From Blautia sp. (lineage in GTDB: Bacteria; Bacillota; Clostridia; Lachnospirales; Lachnospiraceae), in NCBI GenBank assembly GCA_023667395.1, contig JAMPAC010000005.1, positions 11,186 to 75,185 of the forward strand: a stretch of 64,000 nt of DNA. Direction: 5' to 3'. The translations under genes were made by a program, and so were the position numbers. Numbering within the stretch: the first letter of the stretch is position 1; the number at the start of each line of letters is the position of its first letter. Shown here one piece after another: positions 9,710 through 19,259 of the stretch. The notes beneath the pieces are model-generated. The model was not told the DNA's origin and made no database searches. It saw only the letters and a list, made by a program, of their open reading frames with translations.

Positions 9710-10978
9710 TCACCTGTCGGCAAAGTTCCCCAGCAACAGGCTTTCACCGGCTCCTTCGTTGGCAAAGGTTATCACTCTCCGATCCCCCGCCCGCTGTAAT
9801 CTTCCGTAAAGGCAGGTTCCTCCCTGCTGCATTTCCTCTTCCAGGGAGATCCGCAGCGTCATGCCCTTACCCCCCGCAAGCTTCCCCAGCCCGCAGTCAA
9901 CAGGAATCAGGTGTTCCTCTTCTCTCCGCCGCAGGCAGAGGATGAACTGTAATTCCTCCGTGCAGCAGGCAAAGCCATGGTTGACGATCCTCACCGCCAG
10001 ATGGGCTTCCTTTTTCTTCCTCTCGCACACGGCTTTCTCCACCACAAACCGATAGCCCAGATGGGCGCCTATATAGTCGTACAGGCTGACCCCCGGAGCA
10101 TATTCCGTCTCGCGCCATCTTTTAAGCCTTGCTTCCTCGTGCACGCAGTTTAAGTAACTGACATGGAGCCCGCTGAGCCTGTGCACCGCATCCGCCGCTG
10201 TCATGCCGTCCTCCCAGTGCAAAACCTCGCCTCCGAAAGGGACTTTTTCCGCCAGCTTCTCCAAAAAAGGGATCTCCTCCTCCGGACACCACGGGCTGTC
10301 CCAGCCTGCCTCCTGCCTCCCCTGGAGGCCAAAGGTCCCCATATGGGTTTCCGATGCAAAGATGGCATCGTCAAAACAGCCCGTCAGGGGCAGCCTTTCA
10401 CACTCAAACCCCTGGATCAGCCGGTATTGCACCGGTTTTCTTACCGCAAGCCTTAACCTGCCCCCTGTCAGGCGGAAAAAATCCTCCGCCAGCTGCCGCA
10501 GGTATTTTTCCGACACAAATTTCGAGGTGTGCATTTCCCCCCAGCTTCCCACAAGCAGCCCCTGATACACAAAGATGTGCCCGCTGTATTTCACCAGCAA
10601 TGGCGCCATCTGTTCCATATGCCGCTGCACCTGTGAGAAAAGAGCAGGTTCACGCTCCATTCCCCTGCCCGCCGTATCATAAACCACCCGCAGGATCATC
10701 TCCCGGCCGCTTTCGGCAAAACACCTCAGGATCCAGTCCATATCGGACAGACCTTTATCAGATATGGGCCGCTCCTGATACGCGCTGATGTCGATCAGCA
10801 CCAGCGCCAGCGTCTCCCCGTCATACAGCGCCGGGGGCAGTTCATACTGCCCGTCTTCCGCCAGGACATAGGTATAAATGCGGTACCAGCCCCTTCCGGG
10901 GTTCAATACGTTGCCCGGCGTCTCACGGAATTTCTCCTGTCGGAAAGCAGGCATGCCCTTATTGGAAAAAAATATCAT
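9710..10978 (-). CDS. DUF4874/DUF4832 protein, paralogue without membrane anchor
   Basis: A 422-residue protein beginning within the last codons of the upstream GT2 gene (20-base overlap), with GGGGGAG upstream of the ATG. The motif NPGRGWYRI near residue 26, the WGEMHTSKF block and the C-terminal half match the protein at 1705-3213, so the two are paralogues. This copy has no N-terminal hydrophobic segment and is about 80 residues shorter, so it is likely cytoplasmic. Function unknown. Confidence 0.72.
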   Translation of the reverse strand: MIFFSNKGMPAFRQEKFRETPGNVLNPGRGWYRIYTYVLAEDGQYELPPALYDGETLALVLIDISAYQERPISDKGLSDMDWILRCFAESGREMILRVVYDTAGRGMEREPALFSQVQRHMEQMAPLLVKYSGHIFVYQGLLVGSWGEMHTSKFVSEKYLRQLAEDFFRLTGGRLRLAVRKPVQYRLIQGFECERLPLTGCFDDAIFASETHMGTFGLQGRQEAGWDSPWCPEEEIPFLEKLAEKVPFGGEVLHWEDGMTAADAVHRLSGLHVSYLNCVHEEARLKRWRETEYAPGVSLYDYIGAHLGYRFVVEKAVCERKKKEAHLAVRIVNHGFACCTEELQFILCLRRREEEHLIPVDCGLGKLAGGKGMTLRISLEEEMQQGGTCLYGRLQRAGDRRVITFANEGAGESLLLGNFADR

Positions 10979-11753
10979 CTTTCTTCTCCCCCGTCCCGAT
11001 ATGTAAGACTTTGATCCGGAAAACCACCGCCATAATGGAGAACATCATGCGGAACATATAGACAAACGGTTTCAGCCCGGAATGCATGCTGACGCCATGG
11101 CTCCTGTTGTGCATCACCGCAGGCACTTCCACCACCTGGTATCCCAGCAGCAGCATCTGGATCAGCATATTGGCGTCGGGATACTTGTTGTCAAAATTGC
11201 CGAATTTCGAGTAAAATAACGCCGCCCGGCTGCTCAGTCCCTGCAGGCCTGTGGTGGGATCGGAGATCCACCGGCCCGTGGTCATCCTGATACAGCGCCT
11301 GAACAGGGCATACGCGATCTTCTTGGACAATGATATGGGGAAATCGCCGCTGCCCTCCACGAAACGGGAACCCAGCACGATATCAGGGCACTCGCCCCCT
11401 GCCCCCGGCGTCCGCAGCGTCCTGTACAGCGAGGGAATGTTGCAGGCGTCATGCTGCCCGTCCGCATCCATCTGGATGATGTATTTATATTTCCTGCGGA
11501 CGGCATATTTGTACCCCAGCTGGATGGCGCTGCCGTAACCCAGATTGAATACATTCGTCACCAGTTTAAATCCCTGCTTTTTTACGATCCAGTTCGTGGA
11601 ATCGGAAGAGGCGTCATTCATCACCAGCACATCCGCTATCTCCTTGATCTCCGGCGCGGAAAGCTGCTTCAATACCTCAGGTATATTCTGTTCCTCGTTA
11701 TATGCCGGCATAATGATCAGCAAATCTTTCTGTTCCCCGTATTTCACATCCAT
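10959..11753 (-). CDS. Family 2 glycosyltransferase (dolichyl-phosphate-mannose-synthase-like)
   Basis: A 264-residue GT-A fold enzyme. The N-terminal IIMPAYNEEQNIP, the VMNDASSDST block and MDADGQHD (DxD metal site) are diagnostic of GT2 polyprenyl-phosphate sugar transferases. A short C-terminal hydrophobic stretch (MFRMMFSIMAVVFRIKVL) may place it at the membrane. Such enzymes usually charge undecaprenyl phosphate with a sugar for a GT-C enzyme or flippase; the DUF2304 protein and the 820-residue membrane protein in this cluster fit that scheme. It overlaps the following DUF4832 gene and lies 9 bases after the GT4 gene. Confidence 0.88.
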   Translation of the reverse strand: MDVKYGEQKDLLIIMPAYNEEQNIPEVLKQLSAPEIKEIADVLVMNDASSDSTNWIVKKQGFKLVTNVFNLGYGSAIQLGYKYAVRRKYKYIIQMDADGQHDACNIPSLYRTLRTPGAGGECPDIVLGSRFVEGSGDFPISLSKKIAYALFRRCIRMTTGRWISDPTTGLQGLSSRAALFYSKFGNFDNKYPDANMLIQMLLLGYQVVEVPAVMHNRSHGVSMHSGLKPFVYMFRMMFSIMAVVFRIKVLHIGTGEKKDDIFFQ

Positions 11754-11762
11754 CTCTCCCTT

Positions 11763-12971
11763 TTAATCGCTGTCCAGAATCTCTGTCAAAAGTCTGATGT
11801 CTTCCTCATAAGTCATTCTTTTGCAGGCCGCCGCATGTTTCAGCTTTTCACGCAGCCCGTCGTCATCGATCAGTCTTAACACGGCATCCTTCACCGCCCG
11901 GGGGGACAGATCGCATAAGAGACCGTCCGTCCCATGAATGATCTGCTCCCTGTTTCCCGTACAGTCCGAGGCAATGATCGCGCATCCCAGGATCTGCGCC
12001 TCCTGTATGGCAATGCTTTTCCCCTCGAAACCGGTGGCGTGGACATAAAGGTCTGTCTGTTTATAATAAGGAAACGGATTCTCAACCGCCCCCATAAGGA
12101 CAAAATCCTCTTCCAGGCCGTATTCCCCGATCTTTTTCTCCAGGGCGCGCCGCTCCTCCCCTTCCCCCAGCACATACCATCTGGCCCGGCATCCCTCCGC
12201 TTTCAGCAGTTTCATGGCTTCAATGGCGACGGGATACGCTTTCTGCCGTGTCAGCCTCCCAACCGTCAGGATCCTGGTGCCCGGATAGTCATCTGTAAAG
12301 CCCTTCCCCTCTTTTGCTTTCTCAAGGATCCTGTCCCGGTTGATCATATTGTGAAAGACCCTGGTCCTGTCGGCACATTCAGGGTAGACCCTTAACAGCC
12401 TGTCCCTGATCTCCTCCGCTATGGGGAAGATCGCGTCAAACCGCAGATAGCAGTCCCTGTCAAGTTCCCTGGTATATCCCGCCTGTTCATAATCGATATG
12501 TATGAAAGCGGCCTTTTTCCTGGCTTTCACATGGTCGGCCACATAATACGCGGAGCCGCCCTCCAGGAACGCCACCGCCAGGTCGTATTCCCCATCCAGG
12601 CGCATGCCGCCGTCCGACAGCACCCTCCAGAGCAGCTTGTCAGCCTGCACCCTGCCCTGTCCCAGCATGGCCAGGAAATTCCGGCACAGGTAGGGAAACA
12701 GCCGTATCCCCGTGGCGCGGCACAACAATGCTTTCATGACGATACCTGCCATATGCAGGCGGCCTCTGGCGGAGAGAACGGAGCAGTCGGTGAAGCGCCT
12801 GTTCAAAAGACGCACACCCGGCGGAAGTTTTGACACCATTTCCCCCTGTCCCATCAGCACATAAAGGTCGATCTCATAACTGTCCCCCAGCCTCTCCAAC
12901 AGTTCCAGGAGCGCGGTCTCCGCCCCCGCGTGCCCCAGCGTGTTTATGACAAACAGGACCCGCTTACTCAT
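11763..12971 (-). CDS. Family 4 glycosyltransferase (GT-B fold)
   Basis: A 402-residue cytoplasmic glycosyltransferase. The N-terminal VLFVINTLGHAGAETALLELL is the typical GT4 nucleotide-binding start, and the C-terminal half has TVGRLTRQKAYPVAIEAM and GFEGKSIAIQEAQILG, which carries the E-x7-E type donor-binding motif. It starts inside the end of the DUF2304 gene (8-base overlap). Sugar donor and acceptor cannot be read from sequence. Confidence 0.88.
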   Translation of the reverse strand: MSKRVLFVINTLGHAGAETALLELLERLGDSYEIDLYVLMGQGEMVSKLPPGVRLLNRRFTDCSVLSARGRLHMAGIVMKALLCRATGIRLFPYLCRNFLAMLGQGRVQADKLLWRVLSDGGMRLDGEYDLAVAFLEGGSAYYVADHVKARKKAAFIHIDYEQAGYTRELDRDCYLRFDAIFPIAEEIRDRLLRVYPECADRTRVFHNMINRDRILEKAKEGKGFTDDYPGTRILTVGRLTRQKAYPVAIEAMKLLKAEGCRARWYVLGEGEERRALEKKIGEYGLEEDFVLMGAVENPFPYYKQTDLYVHATGFEGKSIAIQEAQILGCAIIASDCTGNREQIIHGTDGLLCDLSPRAVKDAVLRLIDDDGLREKLKHAAACKRMTYEEDIRLLTEILDSD

Positions 12972-13335
12972 GGGGATTTTCTTCCTTTTTCACCGTAAGC
13001 ATACGGATGAAACTTTCATTTTCCTGGTTCAGCAGCGACACCTGCATGGCAAGTTCCTGGTTCTTCATGACCAGGATGGATATCACCCTGCTGAATCCGA
13101 ACAGTCCCGCTACCAGCAGCACGCCCAGGAGAACCGCCACAACAAACAATGCGGTGACACTCTGCCCCATCACGATCAGCACAATTCCCCCCCCCAGGAA
13201 GCAAACCGCCACGATCACCCATATCATGCCAAAATCCTCCGTGAGTTTACGGCGTGCATACGCCGTGAAACTTCCGGCCAGGAGTATCACTCCCAGCGCG
13301 GTCAGAACAATTCCCGCTATCCTTGCCATTTCCAT
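12964..13335 (-). CDS. DUF2304 small membrane protein
   Basis: About 123 residues with three hydrophobic segments (ARIAGIVLTALGVILLAGS, MIWVIVAVCFLGGGIVLIVM, ALFVVAVLLGVLLVAGL) and a charged C-terminal tail. This is the layout of DUF2304 proteins, which accompany GT2 polyprenyl-phosphate glycosyltransferases in surface-polymer operons. The start at 13335 (MEMARIAG) is preferred for the family length; an in-frame ATG at 13365 is an alternative and also has a G-rich sequence just upstream. It overlaps the GT4 gene downstream. Confidence 0.7.
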   Translation of the reverse strand: MEMARIAGIVLTALGVILLAGSFTAYARRKLTEDFGMIWVIVAVCFLGGGIVLIVMGQSVTALFVVAVLLGVLLVAGLFGFSRVISILVMKNQELAMQVSLLNQENESFIRMLTVKKEENPHE

Positions 13336-13378
13336 AACACACCCCCATTTTTTAAGAAGACGCATCGTCCCCCAGTCC

Positions 13379-14854
13379 CTACATCCAGTCCTCATCCACC
13401 AGCTTCTTCCGCGCTTTCCGCCAGTCATATACTTTCGAATCCGGCTTCTTTCCCTTGCCGAAAGGGAACAGGACGCCCTTGCAGAACACATGCTCATCCA
13501 GATGCTTTTCCACCCAGCGGATCCGCATATATGCCGTGGTCAGCCCGATGAAGCTGCTGAGCAGCAGCCCCAGGCCATACCAGATCTCCGACAGATTCCT
13601 GGAGATCAGGCTGCCCAGCAGGGTGACCACGCAGAACGACATGGAAGTCAGCACCGCCCCGTTCAGGTCATTGAAATAATACAGGAATATTATTTCCGAA
13701 TACATCACAAACAGGATGAAATACCCCGCCGCGAGACAGGGGTAGATCCTCAGCACCGTGCCGGAAAAACCCAGCCTTGGCAGGAAGACCAGCATCAGCA
13801 GATACAGTACGATGGATATGATGAACTGTATGCGCACCAGGTTCTGGACTTCCCGCGACAGCTGCCGGAACATCCGGTTCTTGGTGTTGATGATGTCCTG
13901 CCACCGGCCGCCTGTGACCGCCTCTGAATATACCTTATACCGCCCGTGAAAATGCATTTCCACCCTGGAAATAAAGATCACCGTGGCGGAAATGTTGGTA
14001 AACATGGCCAGGCAGGTAGCCATATCATAGATCGGCGCCATCACAAAGGAATCAGCCACCACCATCTGCATCCTCGTATCCCAGAACACAAAATTATGGA
14101 TATACAGTCCCAGCGTGTATCCCGTATTGACAATTACCAGCTTCCAGTATTTCTTAAAATACTGAAATACTTTTTTGTAACGGTTGCTGTTCCGTTTAAA
14201 ATAACGCCGGATCGTTGACATCTCCAGCACCGCCGTCAACAGGAAGCCCATGCTCAGGGACAACAGCATGCTGTAAGTCAGCCCGGCGTCCAGTACCATG
14301 ACCAGCACTACCGCAGTCACAAAGGCCAGCAGCATGCCCGCGAAAAAATACAGGGATATCTTCGCATAATCCTTGCAGATGGATAAATACAGCATGGAAT
14401 AAAACACCAGCACCAGCGCGATGTAACCGCAGTACCCGGTGAACACAAAATGCAGCGCCACGTTCCCCACCAGATATTCCCGCACGCAGAACGGTATGCC
14501 CAGCAGGCTGCTCAGCACAATGTTCAGGGCCAGTCCCGCGTAATAACAGGGCATGATATCCTCATAATGTTCCTCGTAAATCACATCGGAAATATACCGG
14601 GACAGTACCGCGTTCAGGGGCGCCGCCGTCAGCAGGGCAAAAATGAAGATATACAGTATCGTGGCGGAAAAAAGATTCCTCTCCACATATCCCAGTTTAT
14701 CATATCCCAGCACAATACTCATCAGCATAATATTTCCAATGACCACCATCATGGGCGCGACGGTGACCACCATGCTGTACCCAAAGCCCAGCAGATTCAT
14801 TGTAATGCCGCCTTTTTCGTAGATCCGGTTCAGACGTACCCCTAATCCTGCCAT
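13379..14854 (-). CDS. pelG: PelG-like exopolysaccharide transporter
   Basis: About 491 residues, strongly hydrophobic with roughly twelve membrane helices. The opening MAGLGVRLNRIYEKGG, followed by a long first helix, is characteristic of PelG, the MOP-superfamily inner-membrane component that moves Pel polymer together with PelD and PelE. The ATG at 14854 is preferred because GGGAGGAATT lies directly upstream; the ATG at 14866 lacks this. It follows pelF by 18 bases, in the conserved F-G order. Confidence 0.87.
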   Translation of the reverse strand: MAGLGVRLNRIYEKGGITMNLLGFGYSMVVTVAPMMVVIGNIMLMSIVLGYDKLGYVERNLFSATILYIFIFALLTAAPLNAVLSRYISDVIYEEHYEDIMPCYYAGLALNIVLSSLLGIPFCVREYLVGNVALHFVFTGYCGYIALVLVFYSMLYLSICKDYAKISLYFFAGMLLAFVTAVVLVMVLDAGLTYSMLLSLSMGFLLTAVLEMSTIRRYFKRNSNRYKKVFQYFKKYWKLVIVNTGYTLGLYIHNFVFWDTRMQMVVADSFVMAPIYDMATCLAMFTNISATVIFISRVEMHFHGRYKVYSEAVTGGRWQDIINTKNRMFRQLSREVQNLVRIQFIISIVLYLLMLVFLPRLGFSGTVLRIYPCLAAGYFILFVMYSEIIFLYYFNDLNGAVLTSMSFCVVTLLGSLISRNLSEIWYGLGLLLSSFIGLTTAYMRIRWVEKHLDEHVFCKGVLFPFGKGKKPDSKVYDWRKARKKLVDEDWM

Positions 14855-14872
14855 AATTCCTCCCATTCCCGG

Positions 14873-16297
14873 CTAATAAAGCCAGTCCTCGATATCCCTG
14901 TATATCCTCTGATATGTCTTCCGCATATCCTCTATCTTATATTTTGCCATAAGGCGTTTGTAGCCGTTCTCCCCCATCTCCACGCGCTTTTCCTTACTGT
15001 ATGCCAGTTCCAGTATCGCCGCCGTGATCTCCTCCACATTCATCACGTGGGTCAGGATACCCGCCGCGCCGAAGGAATCCCCTTCCCCGTAGATCAATCC
15101 CCTGCAGTTTCCCACATCGGTGGCTATGGCCGGCTTATGGGCGGCGTATCCCTCCAGTATGGTCAGGGGCTGCCCCTCGCTGATGCTGGTCAGGATCGTC
15201 ATATCCATCTGCCACAGATATTCCGTTACATTGATCCTGCCCGTAAAGACAATATCCTTAACCTCCAGCGCCTGTACCAAGTCCACGCACTCCTGCGCAT
15301 ATTTCGGATCCTCATCCGCAGGACCCATGATCCAGAGTTTCAGGGCGGGAACTTTCTCTTTCGCAAACGAGAACGCCCTGATCAATGTCTTCACGTCCTT
15401 GATCGGCGTTACCCGCAGCACCGCGCCCACATGGATCATCCCCTCGTCCAGGGTGCGCTTCATATCCTCCGTCACCACAAAACGGGACGCATCGATCCCA
15501 TTGGGCGTCACCATCGTGATCTCCCTGGGGCATCCCAATTCTACCTGCAGTTCCCTGGCATGTTCATACAGGCTTGTGACCAGTTCCGCCTCACTGTACG
15601 CCAGCCGGGACATCTTCTTGAACTGCTCGATCCAGATGTTTTTATAAATACCCTCCACCCACTTTGCGCGGATCAGTTCCTCCTCGCGCTCCCTGGTATA
15701 AATGCCGTGTTCCGAGATGATCAGACGGCTCCTGTGCTTATACCTGGCCATACAGCCCAGGATCCCCGCGTATCCCGTGGCCACGCAATGATAAAGGTGC
15801 GCTTTTGGCACATCCGTCTCCATGACCAGGAACAGCGGGAGATAGATGGAACGCATGGTCCACAGGAAATCGGAAAATACCACTTCCGGATAACGGATCT
15901 GATAACATTCCTTCACGGCTCTCAGGAAATCCGGTCCCATCAGCAGTTCGTTCAGGGATAACTTCCTGCGGGCAAAAAGTTTGAACAGTTCCCGCCATTT
16001 TACGTTCTGGTTCAGCAGCAGGCTCTTAAGCGCCTCATACTCTTCCTTATCCAGACGTTTCCGTCTGTCAACCGTTCCCTCCCTGTTCCAGTCGCTGTCT
16101 TCCAGATACACTTCATGGACTTCCAGCAGGTTTTCAGGCAGTTCATAGACAAACTTCCCCCTGTAAGACCGGTTCGCCACAATGGTCAGGAGGATAAAAT
16201 CCTGATCCGGGAATGACTTTATCATACTGTGTACCCAACTGGACACGCCGCCCACCACATAAGGATAGCAGCCTTCCGCAACAATACATATCTTCAT
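14873..16297 (-). CDS. pelF: PelF-like glycosyltransferase (Pel polymerase)
   Basis: A 474-residue GT4-family cytoplasmic enzyme. It begins MKICIVAEGCYPYVVGGVSS, the hallmark of PelF, and contains ISEHGIYTRERE at about 195-205, VTPNGID at 263-269 and the donor-site motif SISEGQPLTILEG with E374 and E382. PelF polymerises the Pel chain from UDP-HexNAc sugars (family knowledge). It sits between the PelA-position gene and pelG. A GGGCGTAGG sequence precedes the ATG. Length agrees with the family. Confidence 0.88.
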   Translation of the reverse strand: MKICIVAEGCYPYVVGGVSSWVHSMIKSFPDQDFILLTIVANRSYRGKFVYELPENLLEVHEVYLEDSDWNREGTVDRRKRLDKEEYEALKSLLLNQNVKWRELFKLFARRKLSLNELLMGPDFLRAVKECYQIRYPEVVFSDFLWTMRSIYLPLFLVMETDVPKAHLYHCVATGYAGILGCMARYKHRSRLIISEHGIYTREREEELIRAKWVEGIYKNIWIEQFKKMSRLAYSEAELVTSLYEHARELQVELGCPREITMVTPNGIDASRFVVTEDMKRTLDEGMIHVGAVLRVTPIKDVKTLIRAFSFAKEKVPALKLWIMGPADEDPKYAQECVDLVQALEVKDIVFTGRINVTEYLWQMDMTILTSISEGQPLTILEGYAAHKPAIATDVGNCRGLIYGEGDSFGAAGILTHVMNVEEITAAILELAYSKEKRVEMGENGYKRLMAKYKIEDMRKTYQRIYRDIEDWLY

Positions 16298-16325
16298 CCT
16301 ACGCCCTTTTCCACATCATGTTTTG

Positions 16326-18146
16326 TCATTGATAGAAATACTCCATTTCTGGGGAACCCATATCGATCGTCACTTCTGTCTCTGTTGCCTCCAGAAGATA
16401 ATATCCCCCGCCCATCTCCTGGAGGGCGCCACCCTGCACCTCCCCCGGTTTCCCGTTATTGAACTTTACAAGAAACCACACGGAGTCCTCAAACTCATTT
16501 ATGTGCAGCAGGATCTGGTTCCCGTTGCTTTCCGTCCGGTAATCCAGCGCAAGGAATCTCCTGACCCTGGCATCGCTTTCCGCCAGCGTCGTCTGGGTAA
16601 AGGCCTTGTAATCTTTCCAGTAAGTGCACAGGTTCTGGGAGATCGTCCGGGCCAGGTTCTGCCAGTAATCTTTCTCGGTCTCCGGATAAGATACCTCTTT
16701 CATATCCAGCACAATATTGGAATACCCCAGCGCCGTCTCATAACCCATGATCGCCAGGTTCGCGCTGTAAGGATGCTCCCTCCCGATGGCCGTGGCCCGC
16801 TGCAGCGTCACGTCACGGTTCAGGTAGCCAATGGGCGGGGCGCCGCTGTCCGGGGCGGTGGCAATGGTCCGCAGTTTGGGGAAATACTTCTCCCAGGGCG
16901 ATTCCATCACCTCGTCCAGATCCTCCGCATACATGGATAGGATTGTATAACCATCCGCGCCCTCCATGTAAAAGGACACGTCCCTCGACATCTTGTCTGC
17001 CAATGAAGTCTCGGAAACCCTTCCCATGGAAGCGCCTATCTCACCGTACTCCTCATTGACAAGCGCCATGTACCGCGGAAACAGATCGTTTTCCGGTTCG
17101 TTGCCATCATCATAATCCAGCTGCGGCGCTGCCATCAAGGTCATATGCGCCCCCGTCCTCTCGGTAACGGATATCAGGGACGGCCATATCACACTCTCGT
17201 ATAACGCGGGCTGCCTGCTGCTGTAGATCGACATCAGTTCCTCCGTGTTATCCTCCGAGAAAGCGGAGAACTCCGCCACGGTCATGCACTGCGCGTTGAC
17301 GATGGGATATATCTCATAAACATCCGTTTCCGCCATCATGGCGCTCAGGAACCCCATGCCGTACATATTGGACATATAACTGGCATTCACGCAGAAAATA
17401 TAAGCGCTGCCCGTACTTTTCCTCCAGACGATGGCCGGCATTTCTTCATTTTTATATTCATTCTCGTCCAGCATCCCCATAACATATGTCTTGGTGCCGC
17501 TGCCCAGCGTATACCAGTGGACCACCATCTCCAGATCCTGGAGTCCGGATTCATCGTCCACCTCCGTTGCATAGATCCGCTCGCCTCCCAGCAGGAAGCC
17601 GTCAAACAGGTGGACGCCGTCCACCAGTATCTCTCTTCTCCTTACGCTCCTGATCCCCAGGAAATCGCAGAACTCAGGATTACCTGCCATGGTCAGGTGA
17701 TGGGGCATCCGCGCCATGATCAGGTGCACCCCTTTATCCGTCAATTCCCGCATGAACGGAAATTCCGTGTCCACATCGATATACTGGCCGTCCACCACCA
17801 CCACTTCCGGGAGATCATCCTCAGGCATCGCATAATCCGCCAGGGACTCGCATTCCTCATACCCCCTCTTGGTATAGGTGCACCAGCTGCTCACCACCGC
17901 CCTGACGTCCTGGGAATATTTCGACCCCACAAACAGGACGTATTCCCTTGGGATTGCAAAGCCGCCGTCTGTTTGGTCTTCCGCACGCACCATGCTTTCC
18001 TCGGTCAGTCCTGTTTTCGTTGTGTCTTCAAATCTGTTGACGTCATACTCATTCAATGCCTCCTTGATCACCCCTGTAAACATGAACATGAATGTAAGGA
18101 TCAGCAGCATCATTGTAATTGTCACAAAATTCCTGCGTGATACCAT
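16326..18146 (-). CDS. Membrane-anchored extracytoplasmic protein in PelA position (DUF2194-like)
   Basis: A 606-residue protein with one N-terminal transmembrane segment (residues about 7-27), the rest presumably outside the cell. Its slot between PelE-like and PelF is where Gram-positive Pel operons carry the PelA deacetylase. The middle has TGAHMTLMAAPQLDYDDG and the end has a beta-rich region, recalling DUF2194 proteins related to polysaccharide deacetylases, but I do not see a clear His-His-Asp metal triad. It may modify or guide the polymer. GAGG lies upstream of the ATG at a good distance. Family assignment is tentative. Confidence 0.5.
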   Translation of the reverse strand: MVSRRNFVTITMMLLILTFMFMFTGVIKEALNEYDVNRFEDTTKTGLTEESMVRAEDQTDGGFAIPREYVLFVGSKYSQDVRAVVSSWCTYTKRGYEECESLADYAMPEDDLPEVVVVDGQYIDVDTEFPFMRELTDKGVHLIMARMPHHLTMAGNPEFCDFLGIRSVRRREILVDGVHLFDGFLLGGERIYATEVDDESGLQDLEMVVHWYTLGSGTKTYVMGMLDENEYKNEEMPAIVWRKSTGSAYIFCVNASYMSNMYGMGFLSAMMAETDVYEIYPIVNAQCMTVAEFSAFSEDNTEELMSIYSSRQPALYESVIWPSLISVTERTGAHMTLMAAPQLDYDDGNEPENDLFPRYMALVNEEYGEIGASMGRVSETSLADKMSRDVSFYMEGADGYTILSMYAEDLDEVMESPWEKYFPKLRTIATAPDSGAPPIGYLNRDVTLQRATAIGREHPYSANLAIMGYETALGYSNIVLDMKEVSYPETEKDYWQNLARTISQNLCTYWKDYKAFTQTTLAESDARVRRFLALDYRTESNGNQILLHINEFEDSVWFLVKFNNGKPGEVQGGALQEMGGGYYLLEATETEVTIDMGSPEMEYFYQ

Positions 18147-18167
18147 AGCATATCCTCTTTCGCGCCG

Positions 18168-19259
18168 TCATCCGAATACCCTGATCAGATCCAGCGTATC
18201 CTTGTCGATCACCACATCCGATTTCTTTAACCGATCCATAGTGTCAAAGAACTTCTCCCTGTCCTGGATACTGAAATACAGCTTGAGCTGGATCGTATAA
18301 CTGGTCAGTTCCTCAGGGTATATTTCCATGCAGCGGCTGCACCATGTGCCCATACGCTCATATTCTTTCAGGCGCAGCAGCAGGTCGGCAATCCATTCTA
18401 TATACTCGCACTGCAGGCGGTATCTGTGCTCCTCGCTCCTGTAAAGCCAGGTACATGCCTCTTCCATCATATCCACATAGCTGCGCTGCTCGATCTCGGG
18501 AAAAACATCCTGGCTCAGTACCTGGTTCATGTATTCTATCAGCATGCAGGCGTAATCCGCCGCCCTGTCATCGCCCCTGTGGAGCGCGTTATATATCTCC
18601 TGCGCCTCCTGACGGAAATCATTCAGGGCGTCCCTCAGCACGGAAGCGGCATAGTGGGAAGTCTCCGTATCCTCACTGTTCAGGGCAAGGGAGATCGTGG
18701 CCAGGGATTTTTTGACATCCCCCTTCACCACATCCATGACCAGCGAACGCAGGCTCTCCTTGTCCGCCACAGCCAGCGCTTCCTCTATGGGCACCCGGTT
18801 CTTCTCGCTCTCCTCGTCCGCCCTTCGGTTTGCCACCACTTTCTCCTTGCCAAAGATGACATCCGTCAGATCGACCTTGGTCCGGAAGAACAGGACATAC
18901 ATCAGCTGGACGGTCGTGAAGAACAACACGCCCACCACCGGACAAAGGAGCATGACAAGGGCCTTGAAAAAAAATCCTGTCCTGCTGAGCATCCTCCACT
19001 CCGGCCATTCATTTTCCTCTTCCTCCTGCTCCGGGTCAGAATCCTCGTTTGTTTTCCCTTTCCCGGCTTCTCCCTCTTTCGCATTTTCAACCTTTGGTTC
19101 ACCGGCTTTCGTCCTGCCCGCTTCCGGCTTTCCCTTTCCCCGGGCGGCATGCTTTCCAGGCCGGACTGCCTGTACCATGCATCCCCAGATAAAATACGCG
19201 ATGGAGATAATGGTATTCAGCAGCAGGATGATCATAAAAACCTTTTCAGCAGTTGTCAT
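18168..19259 (-). CDS. pelE: PelE-like membrane protein with TPR-type C-terminus
   Basis: A 363-residue protein with a membrane helix at about 8-30, a charged K/E/G/P-rich cytoplasmic loop (about 36-85), a second helix pair around 95-125 and then an all-helical region (about 150-363) that looks like tetratricopeptide repeats. That is the layout of PelE, which links PelD to PelF and PelG in the inner-membrane complex. The ATG overlaps the stop of the PelD-like gene (ATGA), so the two are translationally coupled. Sequence-level similarity to PelE is weak by eye; the call rests on layout and gene order. Confidence 0.62.
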   Translation of the reverse strand: MTTAEKVFMIILLLNTIISIAYFIWGCMVQAVRPGKHAARGKGKPEAGRTKAGEPKVENAKEGEAGKGKTNEDSDPEQEEEENEWPEWRMLSRTGFFFKALVMLLCPVVGVLFFTTVQLMYVLFFRTKVDLTDVIFGKEKVVANRRADEESEKNRVPIEEALAVADKESLRSLVMDVVKGDVKKSLATISLALNSEDTETSHYAASVLRDALNDFRQEAQEIYNALHRGDDRAADYACMLIEYMNQVLSQDVFPEIEQRSYVDMMEEACTWLYRSEEHRYRLQCEYIEWIADLLLRLKEYERMGTWCSRCMEIYPEELTSYTIQLKLYFSIQDREKFFDTMDRLKKSDVVIDKDTLDLIRVFG

